Part shown: piece by piece, positions 28,601 through 35,064 of the stretch
Layout: every line of letters begins with the position of its first letter
How positions within the stretch are numbered: position 1 is the first letter of the stretch
Source of the DNA: a virus
Strand: one strand, 5' to 3'
DNA: 36,629 nt
IMG/VR virus record: IMGVR_UViG_3300010392_001071
Location: 1-36,629 of that record
Notes under the pieces: model-generated
Database searches by the model: none
The model's input: the letters and a program-made list of their open reading frames with translations, nothing else
Told to the model about the DNA's origin: nothing
Position numbers and translations under genes: made by a program

Positions 28601-28954
28601 TTAGAATCCAACCTTATCGGCTTTTTTCTTTAACTTAGCAGACCTTTTAGCAATACCTTCTTGCTTTTGATAGATTTGGTGTTGTACGTTTTTAATCCCA
28701 AACATCTCTACTAAGGTAGCTATTTGAATAAAGACATCAGCTAATTCGATGCATACCTGCTCATTGGTACGTTCTTGTCTTCTATGGTGGATTAAGACAT
28801 CCATAAGCTCAATAAGCTCTTCGATTGTCTTATTCATCATCCATTCAAGACCGTTTAAGTTCATCGATTCTATAAGTAGGGCCCTGTCAACTTCAAGGTC
28901 AACAGGACCTACAGCCAATTTCTTATTTAGTTTTATTTTTACCATTGTCTCCAC
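28601..28954 (-). CDS. MazG-like nucleotide pyrophosphohydrolase
   Basis: A 117-residue all-alpha protein. The metal-binding signature ExxE...ExxD is present as EELIE (E46, E49) and IELADV (E70, D73) inside a four-helix region, MNKTIEELIELMDVLIHH to ELADVFIQIATLVEMFG. MazG-family enzymes hydrolyse NTPs, dNTPs or (p)ppGpp to monophosphates and are frequent in phages, where they reshape nucleotide or alarmone pools. The start is GTG 28954 or ATG 28945; the upstream gene overlaps by 32 bases. Confidence 0.72.
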   Translation of the reverse strand: METMVKIKLNKKLAVGPVDLEVDRALLIESMNLNGLEWMMNKTIEELIELMDVLIHHRRQERTNEQVCIELADVFIQIATLVEMFGIKNVQHQIYQKQEGIAKRSAKLKKKADKVGF

Positions 28955-29798
28955 TCTTTCTAGCCATTGCTTTGAGGAGAGTCTTTGGGTCTTTCACCAA
29001 TATCGCTGACGTGTTGACGGTAGTAGCATCAAAGCTTGCCAATGCGGTTACCTTGAATAAAACTGCACTCTCATTCCAGCGAGGGTGATTGGTTAAGCCC
29101 TTAAGGAAATAATCTCCTTGCTTCTCCTTAGCAAATAGAAATGGGAAGCTTGGTAGTTCATTTACCTGGGGCATCTTTAACATAACGATTTCTTCTTCTT
29201 TCTGCTCATTCAAATAGGTATGTGCTAAAACAAAGCCTGATTTGAAATATCCGAGTGTACCTACAACGATTGTCCCTGGCCAGCTTGGTTTATCGCTTTT
29301 CACTGCTGGTTTAGTTTTAAGACCTGCTTTCTTAATTCCTTCTTTCAGGTCTCCCAAGTTTTTGAGTTTAACTTTGAATTTTTGTCCTTTCTGCGATTGT
29401 TTAGGTTTCTCTTCTTTCTTCTCAACTTCGTCTGATTTCGTATCTTTTTCCTTCACGTTTTCATCGACGGACGGTTTAATTTCTTCATCAAATGCATCTA
29501 AGGCACGCTCTCCAGTAATTTTAAGGTCTGGAGCCATCTCTTCAATTTTATCTCTAATTTCTTTTGCGTGTTCCATAGATGTAAATTCAAATTCTTTCAT
29601 TAAATCTGCGATTCTCAGCTTTGTCATTTCAACTGGAATCTCCTTGAACTTAATATAGCCGTCAATTGTCTCAGGTCTTTCCTTCCCATTGTAGTGGAGA
29701 GTATAGCCTGAGGTTTTACACTCAAGGAAGTCACCTTCACTCATTATTAGTAGTGAGCGGTGAGGTGCTGTTTCTTCCATTATCAGTTTGATTGCCAT
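28923..29798 (-). CDS. unknown two-domain early protein with charged linker
   Basis: A 291-residue protein with GGGAG upstream. The N-terminal domain (1-90) is alpha/beta with TSGYTLHYNGKERPETIDGY. A Lys/Glu/Asp-rich linker follows (about 105-155). The C-terminal domain (about 160-275) has SWPGTIVVGTLGYFKSGFVLA and aromatic strands, then ends with lysine- and asparagine-rich residues. There is no known catalytic motif. The two-domain plan and charged linker suggest a nucleic-acid or protein-binding role; I do not assign one. Confidence 0.6.
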   Translation of the reverse strand: MAIKLIMEETAPHRSLLIMSEGDFLECKTSGYTLHYNGKERPETIDGYIKFKEIPVEMTKLRIADLMKEFEFTSMEHAKEIRDKIEEMAPDLKITGERALDAFDEEIKPSVDENVKEKDTKSDEVEKKEEKPKQSQKGQKFKVKLKNLGDLKEGIKKAGLKTKPAVKSDKPSWPGTIVVGTLGYFKSGFVLAHTYLNEQKEEEIVMLKMPQVNELPSFPFLFAKEKQGDYFLKGLTNHPRWNESAVLFKVTALASFDATTVNTSAILVKDPKTLLKAMARKSGDNGKNKTK

Positions 29799-30297
29799 TG
29801 ATTAGTTTCTCCCATCTATTAAATAAACGGTTATTGGTAATTCCTCTCTTGATTTGCTCTAGAAAGACGTCAAAGACATCCCATTTAGCTAAATCAGAAG
29901 GATATTCTCTTTTCTTGATTTCTGTGTCGGCTATGTGTTTATCATAAGCTAAACCTATTGCAAGATTTAGCTTTTTGAGTGGTAGAAACATCATACTTCT
30001 ACCATTCATTAAAGACCTTTTCCTACTGGTTTCCGCAAAATGCTTACGTGTTGTAGCATACGGATAACCGTGGAACTTAAAATGAATTTGTGTGTAGTTT
30101 AAGAGTGTGCTGAATAACACACCCTCATCTACACCTAACGACTTAGATTTATGATGGTAGTTATCCATATCGGAAACTTTAAGTCTACCGTTATCGATTC
30201 TACCTACTTTGACTTGAGCGCCAAAAGTTGGTCTAACGAAGACATTACCATCAATAAGCTTGACAGTTGTACCACTGGTTGTTGCTTTTCTTATCAT
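29737..30297 (-). CDS. unknown basic early protein
   Basis: A 186-residue protein overlapping the next gene by 62 bases. The N-terminal half is beta-prone (TTVKLIDGNVFVRPTFGAQV). The centre is basic and aromatic (HFKFHGYPYATTRKHFAETS, RKRSLMNGR). The C-terminal helix contains WDVFDVFLEQIKRGITNNRL. No family is recognised. Unlike its neighbours, no ribosome site precedes ATG 30297, while the leader can form two mutually exclusive hairpins, so translation may be controlled. Confidence 0.6.
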   Translation of the reverse strand: MIRKATTSGTTVKLIDGNVFVRPTFGAQVKVGRIDNGRLKVSDMDNYHHKSKSLGVDEGVLFSTLLNYTQIHFKFHGYPYATTRKHFAETSRKRSLMNGRSMMFLPLKKLNLAIGLAYDKHIADTEIKKREYPSDLAKWDVFDVFLEQIKRGITNNRLFNRWEKLINGNQTDNGRNSTSPLTTNNE

Positions 30298-30301
30298 CGC
30301 T

Positions 30302-30360
30302 AAAATTAGGACAGCTGAACCGCAAAATATATCGGCTCAGCAGGTGAATCGCACCCTGAG
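30302..30360 (-). promoter_or_regulatory. leader with two mutually exclusive hairpins
   Basis: As minus-strand RNA, form A pairs CTCAG/CTGAG (30356-30360 with 30336-30340) around GGTG/CACC (30352-30355 with 30343-30346). Form B pairs nine bases, GCTGAGCCG with CGGTTCAGC (30333-30341 with 30314-30322), including one G-U pair present only on this strand. The bases 30336-30340 are used by both forms. This is the classic geometry of an attenuator or translational switch for the gene starting at 30297. Confidence 0.45.
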
Positions 30361-30362
30361 TG

Positions 30363-30845
30363 CTAAATAAGACGTTGAAAAGATTTGAAGCGAGCTCCAA
30401 TCTCTTTGTCTTTCTCAGGCTTTAATTCGCGTCCTATTCCTCTATAAATAGTTCTAAATGTAAAAAAGTTTGGTATCGTTTCATCTGGTCTCTCAATCTT
30501 AAAGAATACGAGAGCCATAACTTTACCTTTGAATTTTCTTGCTTTAACTTGGATAACATCACCTGGCGCTGGCTGGTCTTGCTCATCAAGGTATCCATAT
30601 CCATATCCTCTGTTCCAGTCAACCCATTTTATGCTATCGCTGAGCTCCCAATAATTATAAATAAATTTCCTTGGTCTCAGCCTCATAAATAAATATTTTA
30701 AGCTGTCTGATACTATACCTAACGGTGGTTTACGCATCATTAGTTTATCTGCGTTAAAAAACTTAGTCAATATGATTATGGTTAAGATAGAACCAATCCC
30801 TGCGCTCGTAAGGTGAGCTATGATTTCCAGATAGTTGATATCCAT
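30363..30845 (-). CDS. membrane-anchored protein with beta-barrel-like domain
   Basis: A 160-residue protein; ATG 30845 is chosen because AAAGGTGGG lies upstream and the longer start at 30881 would run into the preceding gene. A single membrane segment at about 10-28 (LTSAGIGSILTIIILTKF) is followed by a basic stretch (MRLRPRKF) and a beta-rich region with PAPGDVIQVKARKFKGKVMA, reminiscent of KOW/SH3-type barrels. The function is unknown. Confidence 0.6.
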   Translation of the reverse strand: MDINYLEIIAHLTSAGIGSILTIIILTKFFNADKLMMRKPPLGIVSDSLKYLFMRLRPRKFIYNYWELSDSIKWVDWNRGYGYGYLDEQDQPAPGDVIQVKARKFKGKVMALVFFKIERPDETIPNFFTFRTIYRGIGRELKPEKDKEIGARFKSFQRLI

Positions 30846-30858
30846 AAGGTTCCCACCT

Positions 30859-31665
30859 TTAATTGATAGTTTGGACGCCAAGCTCAGGAGGTGTGACCTC
30901 TCTGAACTGTGCTTCTGCGATTTCAGCTCTGTTCCGTTTGTCTGTCACTTCGACTATACCTAAAACTTTACCGAAGAACTCATAGCTAAATCTAGCTAGA
31001 GCAATCTGGTCCTTCAGGCTAGTTGGTTCGGCAACCAATAGTCTGGCAGTCTTGTCAATAAACAATTCTTCCATACTTTTGAAGTTGCTTAACTCCATAA
31101 CCTTTAACTGGATTTTATGCATATACGGTTTTAGAACATCCATGAGCTCCTCCTGAACCTGTTTGTCCATTAATAATTTGTTAACTTGCATAGTAACATT
31201 GGGCAATGTGGTTAAGCGTTTAACCTTATATGCCTTGAGATATGCAGAATACGGGTCAAAGCCCATACCCATTAGAGTGATGAACTCTCGCTTCTCGATA
31301 GTTAAATATTTCCCGAGAGCGGAAGTGTTACCCAAAGAGGACTTGTTGTTATTCGTTACCTGAGCATAAAAGTTTTTGGTTATTTTCTTCTCGCCCTTAG
31401 CATCATAATAAACACCGAAGATGCCCATCGGGAATCTAAAGGTGTCAGTGTATTGACCTGACCTGTGACGTTTATTAACAAGTGTTCGGCGATGTAAACA
31501 CTGCACAACATATCCATCGTCGGATACAACCCAATCACCTACTTCGATATCTTTACGATGCCAAGGGGTCTTGGGTTCTATGCTATGTTTAACAGCCTCG
31601 TCTGAAGAATCATATATAATATGTTCTCCTTTGAAATTTCCTCTTCGTACAGTAAACTTACGCAT
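30859..31665 (-). CDS. putative terminase small subunit-like DNA-binding protein
   Basis: A 268-residue protein. The N-terminal domain has IEVGDWVVSDDGYVVQCLHR followed by FRFPMGIFGVYY, a barrel-like unit. The middle has KREFITLMGMGFDPYSAYLK then NVTMQVNKLLMDKQVQEEL (about 125-178), matching the helix-turn-helix plus terminal helix of phage small terminases, where a Gly-rich turn precedes AYxKAY. A further helical part contains SLKDQIALARFSYEFFGK. I recall terminase-small-like proteins with the same GDWVxxDDGYVVQ domain in other phages. It lies on the opposite strand from, and 4.4 kb beyond, the large terminase, which is unusual. Confidence 0.45.
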   Translation of the reverse strand: MRKFTVRRGNFKGEHIIYDSSDEAVKHSIEPKTPWHRKDIEVGDWVVSDDGYVVQCLHRRTLVNKRHRSGQYTDTFRFPMGIFGVYYDAKGEKKITKNFYAQVTNNNKSSLGNTSALGKYLTIEKREFITLMGMGFDPYSAYLKAYKVKRLTTLPNVTMQVNKLLMDKQVQEELMDVLKPYMHKIQLKVMELSNFKSMEELFIDKTARLLVAEPTSLKDQIALARFSYEFFGKVLGIVEVTDKRNRAEIAEAQFREVTPPELGVQTIN

Positions 31666-31675
31666 CTCGGAAACC

Positions 31676-31879
31676 TTAAAAAATTAAATTAAATGTGGTA
31701 TAGAATAAGCTAAAAACAGCATATGATGCTAAAAGGCATAAGCCTATGAACATAAAAATTCCACAAAGCCACGCAAATGGCGCTATAGCCCACTCTAAGA
31801 GCTCTTCTTTTACCTCTTTAATCGCTTTCCTTAGCCTCTGACTTCTTGTCGTCTGGTTTATCGTCGCGAATTTTGTCAT
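31676..31879 (-). CDS. small membrane protein
   Basis: A 67-residue protein; ATG 31879 is preferred, with AGAGG six bases upstream, over ATG 31894. It overlaps the end of the upstream gene by 62 bases. A basic amphipathic N-terminus (TTRSQRLRKAIKEVKEELLE) is followed by one or two hydrophobic segments (WAIAPFAWLCGIFMFIGLCL). No function is assigned. Confidence 0.5.
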   Translation of the reverse strand: MTKFATINQTTRSQRLRKAIKEVKEELLEWAIAPFAWLCGIFMFIGLCLLASYAVFSLFYTTFNLIF

Positions 31880-32132
31880 CTTCAACCTCTTCATCTAGTA
31901 TGGTTATACTTTTCTTCTTCCCTTGTTTGATAGCGATTGGCTCGTCTATCTCATCAAAGGAAGCTGAGAAATGTATTGCCTTGGTATCCGATTCAAATTT
32001 ACCGATACTTGTACCCTCAAACTTAACTAGCTCTTTCTTATCATCGACAGTAATAGATGAAATTTCATCATTATCGGCAATAATACTGTTGCTAATCAAG
32101 AATGCGGATAGCTTTTTTGCTTGTATTCCCAA
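31818..32132 (-). CDS. unknown protein with acidic C-terminal tail
   Basis: A 104-residue protein starting at TTG 32132, with AAGGAG seven bases upstream. Residues 1-80 are beta-prone with ISSITVDDKKELVKFEGTS. The last 25 residues are almost all Asp, Glu and Lys (EEVEDDKIRDDKPDDKKSEA). Charged tails of this sort recur in this gene cluster. There is no family match. Confidence 0.55.
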   Translation of the reverse strand: MGIQAKKLSAFLISNSIIADNDEISSITVDDKKELVKFEGTSIGKFESDTKAIHFSASFDEIDEPIAIKQGKKKSITILDEEVEDDKIRDDKPDDKKSEAKESD

Positions 32133-32185
32133 GATAATACTCCTTTTACTGTTAAGATAACTAAAAACAGTTCAAATGTCAAGCG

Positions 32186-32806
32186 TTATTTAATTTCTGT
32201 TGCTTTACTATTATCATCTTTTCTTTGATGAGTCTCTTTGTTTTTAGTCTTATCATAGAAGTGTTTCTTCTTAGGATGGTGCTCATTTTCTGTTTTCTCA
32301 CCTCTTTTGGGAGCACCTACACGAGTTTTCAGCTGAATCATATTCTTTGGAGAGTTCATAGCTTTCACTATATCCATTCCAGTGATTGCAACTGTAGACC
32401 TGTGCCCACCTCTTTGTGGAAAGTCACCCAGAGGATTGCCAGAGATAATAGTATTAACTATATCTGCTAGCTGGTCGGGGTCAAATTGAACGGGCTCATC
32501 ATTTTGGAACTCACCCATATCATATTGGTCACCTTCATCTTCGCCTTCTTGGACAATGATGCCGATGTCAACATAATCAAATTTCAATTTCCCTAACATT
32601 ACATTTCGGACCTTCTCTTTAACACTCTCAATGACGAGACCTAAAGTTGCCTCTAAGTCGTCCATCTTTGAGATAGAGTGGTCCTTCTTCAGGATATTAT
32701 CCTTGAGTAGAAACCCTGTGTCCATCTTGAATAGAGTTAAATCAACTCTACCAGTCTCGTTAATATCGAAAAACGGGATATCAGGATTTTTGTTTTTCTC
32801 GCTCAT
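32186..32806 (-). CDS. unknown early protein with basic C-terminal tail
   Basis: A 206-residue protein preceded by AGGAT. The N-terminus contains IPFFDINETGRVDLTLFKMD; a helical part, DLEATLGLVIESVKEKVRNV; an acidic segment, QEGEDEGDQYDMGEFQNDEP; then a flexible His/Lys-rich tail (about 165-206). Low-complexity ends suggest binding to nucleic acid or another protein. Not recognised. Confidence 0.6.
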   Translation of the reverse strand: MSEKNKNPDIPFFDINETGRVDLTLFKMDTGFLLKDNILKKDHSISKMDDLEATLGLVIESVKEKVRNVMLGKLKFDYVDIGIIVQEGEDEGDQYDMGEFQNDEPVQFDPDQLADIVNTIISGNPLGDFPQRGGHRSTVAITGMDIVKAMNSPKNMIQLKTRVGAPKRGEKTENEHHPKKKHFYDKTKNKETHQRKDDNSKATEIK

Positions 32807-32851
32807 ACCTATCCTAACTTTTATGAAATTGGCATTGATAAATATAGAGAA

Positions 32852-32939
32852 ATAGCTATAGCCTGATATTTATAGCTTGTGCGGGGTTCTCGATTCTGTT
32901 TTGCAACCTAAACGAAAAACAAGCTATGACTATAGCTAT
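32852..32939 (-). ncRNA. nested inverted-repeat RNA element
   Basis: This lies in a 142-base gap without a gene (32807-32948). The outer stem is ten perfect pairs, ATAGCTATAG with CTATAGCTAT (32852-32861 with 32930-32939). The inner stem is nine perfect pairs, ATAGCTTGT with ACAAGCTAT (32872-32880 with 32919-32927). A 38-base apical region can add GGTT/AACC. The strand follows the flanking genes. It could be a stable small RNA, a processing site or a terminator variant; there is no U-run. Confidence 0.5.
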
Positions 32940-32948
32940 CCTCTTAGG

Positions 32949-33212
32949 CTATTTGATTTCTATCAGTCTTCGCTTTTTACCTGGGAAGATTTGAATTGTA
33001 TCTTGACAATTATCTTTCAATAGTAAATTCACGGGCATATCTTTTTGATAAACTCTTACGTGTTGTTTATCTACTATTATACAATCATCTTCACCAACTT
33101 CAACTTGACTGATAATTCCTCTCTCTGTCTTACGATTCCATAACCATATGATTAAACCTATCAATATGATTACTATAAATCCTAAAATCCAGAGCGCTGT
33201 GTGATTCTCCAT
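32949..33212 (-). CDS. small membrane-anchored protein
   Basis: An 87-residue protein with GAGG upstream of ATG 33212. The N-terminal membrane segment (about 6-26, ALWILGFIVIILIGLIIWLW) is followed by a small beta-rich domain (SQVEVGEDDCIIVDKQHVRV) and a basic end (PGKKRRLIEIK). Short spacing to the upstream gene suggests one operon. The function is unknown. Confidence 0.6.
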   Translation of the reverse strand: MENHTALWILGFIVIILIGLIIWLWNRKTERGIISQVEVGEDDCIIVDKQHVRVYQKDMPVNLLLKDNCQDTIQIFPGKKRRLIEIK

Positions 33213-33214
33213 AA

Positions 33215-33592
33215 CTACCTCTTCTTCCCTGGATTCCTTTTCTTGAATCCGTGGTCGTTGTCCTTCTCCTTCTTAACCTTAACTTTAGTTTTCTTAGGCT
33301 GAGGCTCGGTAGGTTCAACTTTAGCTTTAGTGTCTGGAGGCTCACCCAATGGTTCATTGTTCTCGTAAGCTTTAATTGCCTTATACAGGGCTGACTTAAC
33401 AAGAAAATACCATTCATCTTTATCTGCTTCCCTCATAGGTTCAAACCGCTTATTGGATTTGAATGCGTAATAAATAGAAACAGATATCCATACTATCACG
33501 ACTACTATCAACGCTATGAGTAATACTTGAAGTATACCCTCAACTACAGAGTCGTGAGGTATGAGTTGAGTGAATGTTAGATTCACTATCAC
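33215..33592 (-). CDS. membrane protein with basic tail
   Basis: A 125-residue protein. The start is GTG 33592, or GTG 33586, which has GAGG five bases upstream. One membrane segment (about 17-42, VEGILQVLLIALIVVVIVWI) is followed by a helix (KDEWYFLVKSALYKAIKAYE) and a Pro/Lys-rich tail ending NPGKKR. The neighbouring upstream gene product also ends in GKKR. Not recognised. Confidence 0.6.
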   Translation of the reverse strand: MIVNLTFTQLIPHDSVVEGILQVLLIALIVVVIVWISVSIYYAFKSNKRFEPMREADKDEWYFLVKSALYKAIKAYENNEPLGEPPDTKAKVEPTEPQPKKTKVKVKKEKDNDHGFKKRNPGKKR

Positions 33593-33630
33593 CTCGCTAT
33601 TAGTGTGATTTAGTATTATTACCCTTTGTA

Positions 33631-33675
33631 GGTAAAATATAAAAGTAAGTGCCCAAGCTTAGCCTGAACACTTAC
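33631..33675 (-). terminator. intrinsic terminator
   Basis: The minus-strand stem GTAAGTGT/GCACTTAC (33668-33675 with 33645-33652, one G-U pair on this strand) is followed by TTTTATATTTT. It lies eight bases after the stop of the 33683-34216 gene, so it probably separates that gene from the membrane-protein genes downstream. A second small stem, TTACC/GGTAA, lies just beyond. Confidence 0.6.
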
Positions 33676-33682
33676 ATTAAAC

Positions 33683-34216
33683 TTATCTCTTCTTTCCGAA
33701 GCCAAAGTTTGTCTTAGAAGCTTGAGCCTCTTCTTCATTATCTTCATCTCTGTCACGTTTCTTAAAGGATGTAACTCCACCCTTAGCACTTGTGACCTGA
33801 TGCTCAACTTCAAGAGCAAACGTTAATCTACGCTCATCGTTGACCTTAATCAACCTGCCGACACCTTTAGTTTTACCATATCTGATGTCATATGTAGCAT
33901 AAATAGCTTCACCAGCGTCTTCAGCGAGTTCAGTGAGTTCGTCCATAATATCTTCTGCAACTTCACCAACATCGTTGAAGCCCTCTGGCATTTCTTTAGG
34001 ACTTTTAGGTGTTATGGTAGCATACTCACCATTGTCCTGACCTGTCCACTGTCTGATGTAACCAAATTGGTTTGACAGCCAATCAATCTTTGCATCGAGC
34101 TCATCTGATATCTCAAAGTTCTCGTGAGATTGATTCTTAGGCTCAGCAGTTTTAGTTTCTTTCTGCGTGTTCTGCTGATTACCTTTATTGTTTTTCTGAC
34201 CTTTTTTTACTCTCAA
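33683..34216 (-). CDS. unknown charged early protein
   Basis: A 177-residue protein from TTG 34216, with AGGAG seven to eight bases upstream. The N-terminal 35 residues are Lys/Asn/Gln-rich and flexible. The middle domain has KIDWLSNQFGYIRQWTGQDN and a beta unit with IYATYDIRYGKTKGVGRLIK. The acidic EDNEEEA patch precedes the basic end GFGKKR. It could be a DNA-binding accessory, but no family signature is seen. It is followed by a terminator. Confidence 0.6.
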   Translation of the reverse strand: MRVKKGQKNNKGNQQNTQKETKTAEPKNQSHENFEISDELDAKIDWLSNQFGYIRQWTGQDNGEYATITPKSPKEMPEGFNDVGEVAEDIMDELTELAEDAGEAIYATYDIRYGKTKGVGRLIKVNDERRLTFALEVEHQVTSAKGGVTSFKKRDRDEDNEEEAQASKTNFGFGKKR

Positions 34217-34270
34217 GGGTATTCTCCTTTATGATTAAATACTGGTTAATGATAAAACTCTGTTAAGAAG

Positions 34271-34296
34271 CTCAAGCTAAAGCTAATTAGCCTGAG
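34271..34296 (-). terminator. hairpin over the end of the upstream gene, weak terminator
   Basis: The minus-strand stem CTCA/TGAG with inner GCTAA/TTAGC covers the stop codon of the 34283-34642 gene. No real U-run follows (CTTCTTAACAG), so it may protect the mRNA end or pause polymerase rather than terminate. Confidence 0.35.
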
Positions 34297-34642
34297 TCTT
34301 CACCTCGGACTTTCCATCTTTCTCTTTATCTTTCTCATCCTCATCGGGGTCAATTAAGAAATAGTAGAATATCTCACCCTTTCTAACTTCTCCAGAGTGA
34401 TAACGCAATAACATAATATCATCGCTTTCTTCCTCTACTACCTCGCATTCAAAGATTTCTTTGGTCTCATCATTCAGGACATACCCAATAAATGGTTCAG
34501 CAAGAGATAACTCTTGATTAGTTCTGGGTATGTGGACTTCGAGGCAATCCATATCGTCTTTCTTAACGACACCCTCGGCTTCACAATCCTGTAGAAAGTT
34601 TGCCAGCCGTTCTACAAACCTTACAGCTGATTTTCTTCTCAC
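34283..34642 (-). CDS. unknown acidic early protein
   Basis: A 119-residue protein from GTG 34642, with AAGGAG five bases upstream. A basic N-terminus (RRKSAVRFVERLANFLQDCE) is followed by a beta-rich acidic domain (FIGYVLNDETKEIFECEVVE) and a low-complexity Asp/Glu/Lys tail. It lies 37 bases downstream of a GGCGTCGTACTT element, so it is the first gene of a transcription unit. Not recognised. Confidence 0.6.
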   Translation of the reverse strand: MRRKSAVRFVERLANFLQDCEAEGVVKKDDMDCLEVHIPRTNQELSLAEPFIGYVLNDETKEIFECEVVEEESDDIMLLRYHSGEVRKGEIFYYFLIDPDEDEKDKEKDGKSEVKTQAN

Positions 34643-34679
34643 TTGCGCTCCTTAAGATTAATTAATAAAATGTAATATC

Positions 34680-34691
34680 AAGTACGACGCC
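34680..34691 (-). promoter_or_regulatory. 12-bp phage promoter-like element, copy C
   Basis: GGCGTCGTACTT on the minus strand, 37 bases before GTG 34642. An AT box TTTTATTAG lies upstream and an AT-rich run with TTAATTAAT lies downstream, before AAGGAG. It is identical to copies at 35050 and 36588. Confidence 0.55.
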
Positions 34692-34710
34692 GTTGCGTGC
34701 TAATAAAATG

Positions 34711-34833
34711 GGGCAATGAAGAGATTTGAACTCTCATCTACTGATTCCGTTATGGGTCAATTAATTAACAAATAGGAGTTACTATGCTTATTATAAGCGG
34801 AACCAGCGCTTTAACCAATTAAGCTACACTGCC
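34711..34833 (-). tRNA. tRNA-like gene with about 49 extra bases in the anticodon loop
   Basis: On the minus strand every canonical arm is present: acceptor GGCAGTG/CATTGCC, TA at 8-9, D stem GCTT/AAGC with loop AATTGGTTA, base 26 G, anticodon stem CTGGT/ATCAG, variable loop TAGAT, and T stem GAGAG/CTCTT with loop TTCAAAT. The anticodon loop, however, is 56 bases (34746-34801) instead of 7. It extends the stem to nine pairs (CTGGTTCCG/CGGAATCAG) and holds a GCTTAT/ATAAGC hairpin. CCA is only partly encoded. Removal of a single 49-base segment does not restore U33, so the anticodon cannot be named. It could be an intron-bearing tRNA, a tRNA-like RNA without decoding role, or an interrupted pseudogene. 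Confidence 0.55.
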
Positions 34834-34844
34834 CGTGTAAATAC

Positions 34845-34963
34845 AGCGGAGAGGCTGATGAAATTTACTTAGCGAATCCCTGCAGATAATCACTGGCATC
34901 CTTGTGGGACTCAAGCTAAGCTGTACAGATGTTAACCCAATTAACGGTATGTACCTCTCCGCT
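34845..34963 (-). ncRNA. multi-branched structured RNA element
   Basis: It is closed by ten perfect pairs, AGCGGAGAGG with CCTCTCCGCT (34845-34854 with 34954-34963). Inside, on the minus strand: a first arm TACA/TGTA with an inner GTTAA/TTAAC hairpin (34923-34953), and a second arm CTTAGC/GCTAAG (34915-34920 with 34868-34873) enclosing TCCC/GGGA (34906-34909 with 34877-34880). A single-stranded linker lies before the closing stem. The overall plan is cloverleaf-like but lacks a T arm. It begins 11 bases upstream of the tRNA-like gene. Confidence 0.5.
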
Positions 34964-34973
34964 TAAAATAGGT

Positions 34974-35026
34974 GCCCCAGTTCACTTATAGTGGCTATCA
35001 TTGATAGTTGCCGTGATTGCTGGGGC
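34974..35026 (-). ncRNA. small three-way-junction RNA element
   Basis: It is closed by seven perfect pairs, GCCCCAG with CTGGGGC (34974-34980 with 35020-35026), the length of a tRNA acceptor. Inside are two hairpins: GGC...GCC with CTATCA/TGATAG (34993-35012), and CAC/GTG around TTATA (34983-34993). On the minus strand the closing stem is followed by ACC. It is the first structured element after promoter-like copy B. Confidence 0.45.
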
Positions 35027-35049
35027 TTTGATAAAGAGCCGACAAAGAT

Positions 35050-35061
35050 AAGTACGACGCC
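35050..35061 (-). promoter_or_regulatory. 12-bp phage promoter-like element, copy B
   Basis: GGCGTCGTACTT on the minus strand, with TTATTTAG seven bases upstream. No protein gene follows directly: the next 350 bases hold the three structured RNA elements. This copy therefore appears to serve an RNA-only segment, or to read on into the gene at 34642. Confidence 0.55.
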
Positions 35062-35064
35062 AAG

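Noticed and set aside
34746-34801. Group I intron in the tRNA anticodon loop
   Set aside because: The insertion is about 49 bases, far below the minimum group I core, with no P, Q, R or S elements and no preceding U at a splice point.
34784-34822. Plus-strand 12-codon reading frame with AGGAG upstream (MLIISGTSALTN)
   Set aside because: It lies wholly inside the tRNA-like element on the opposite strand; its codons are explained by the D arm and anticodon stem. No neighbouring plus-strand genes support it.
34845-34876. CTGATGA followed by GAA next to a long stem, resembling a hammerhead ribozyme core on the plus strand
   Set aside because: The stretch between CTGATGA and GAA cannot form stem II. 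Its CTTAGC pairs instead with GCTAAG 41 bases downstream, and the cleavage triplet position reads GAC with a reversed pair. The core geometry is therefore not met.
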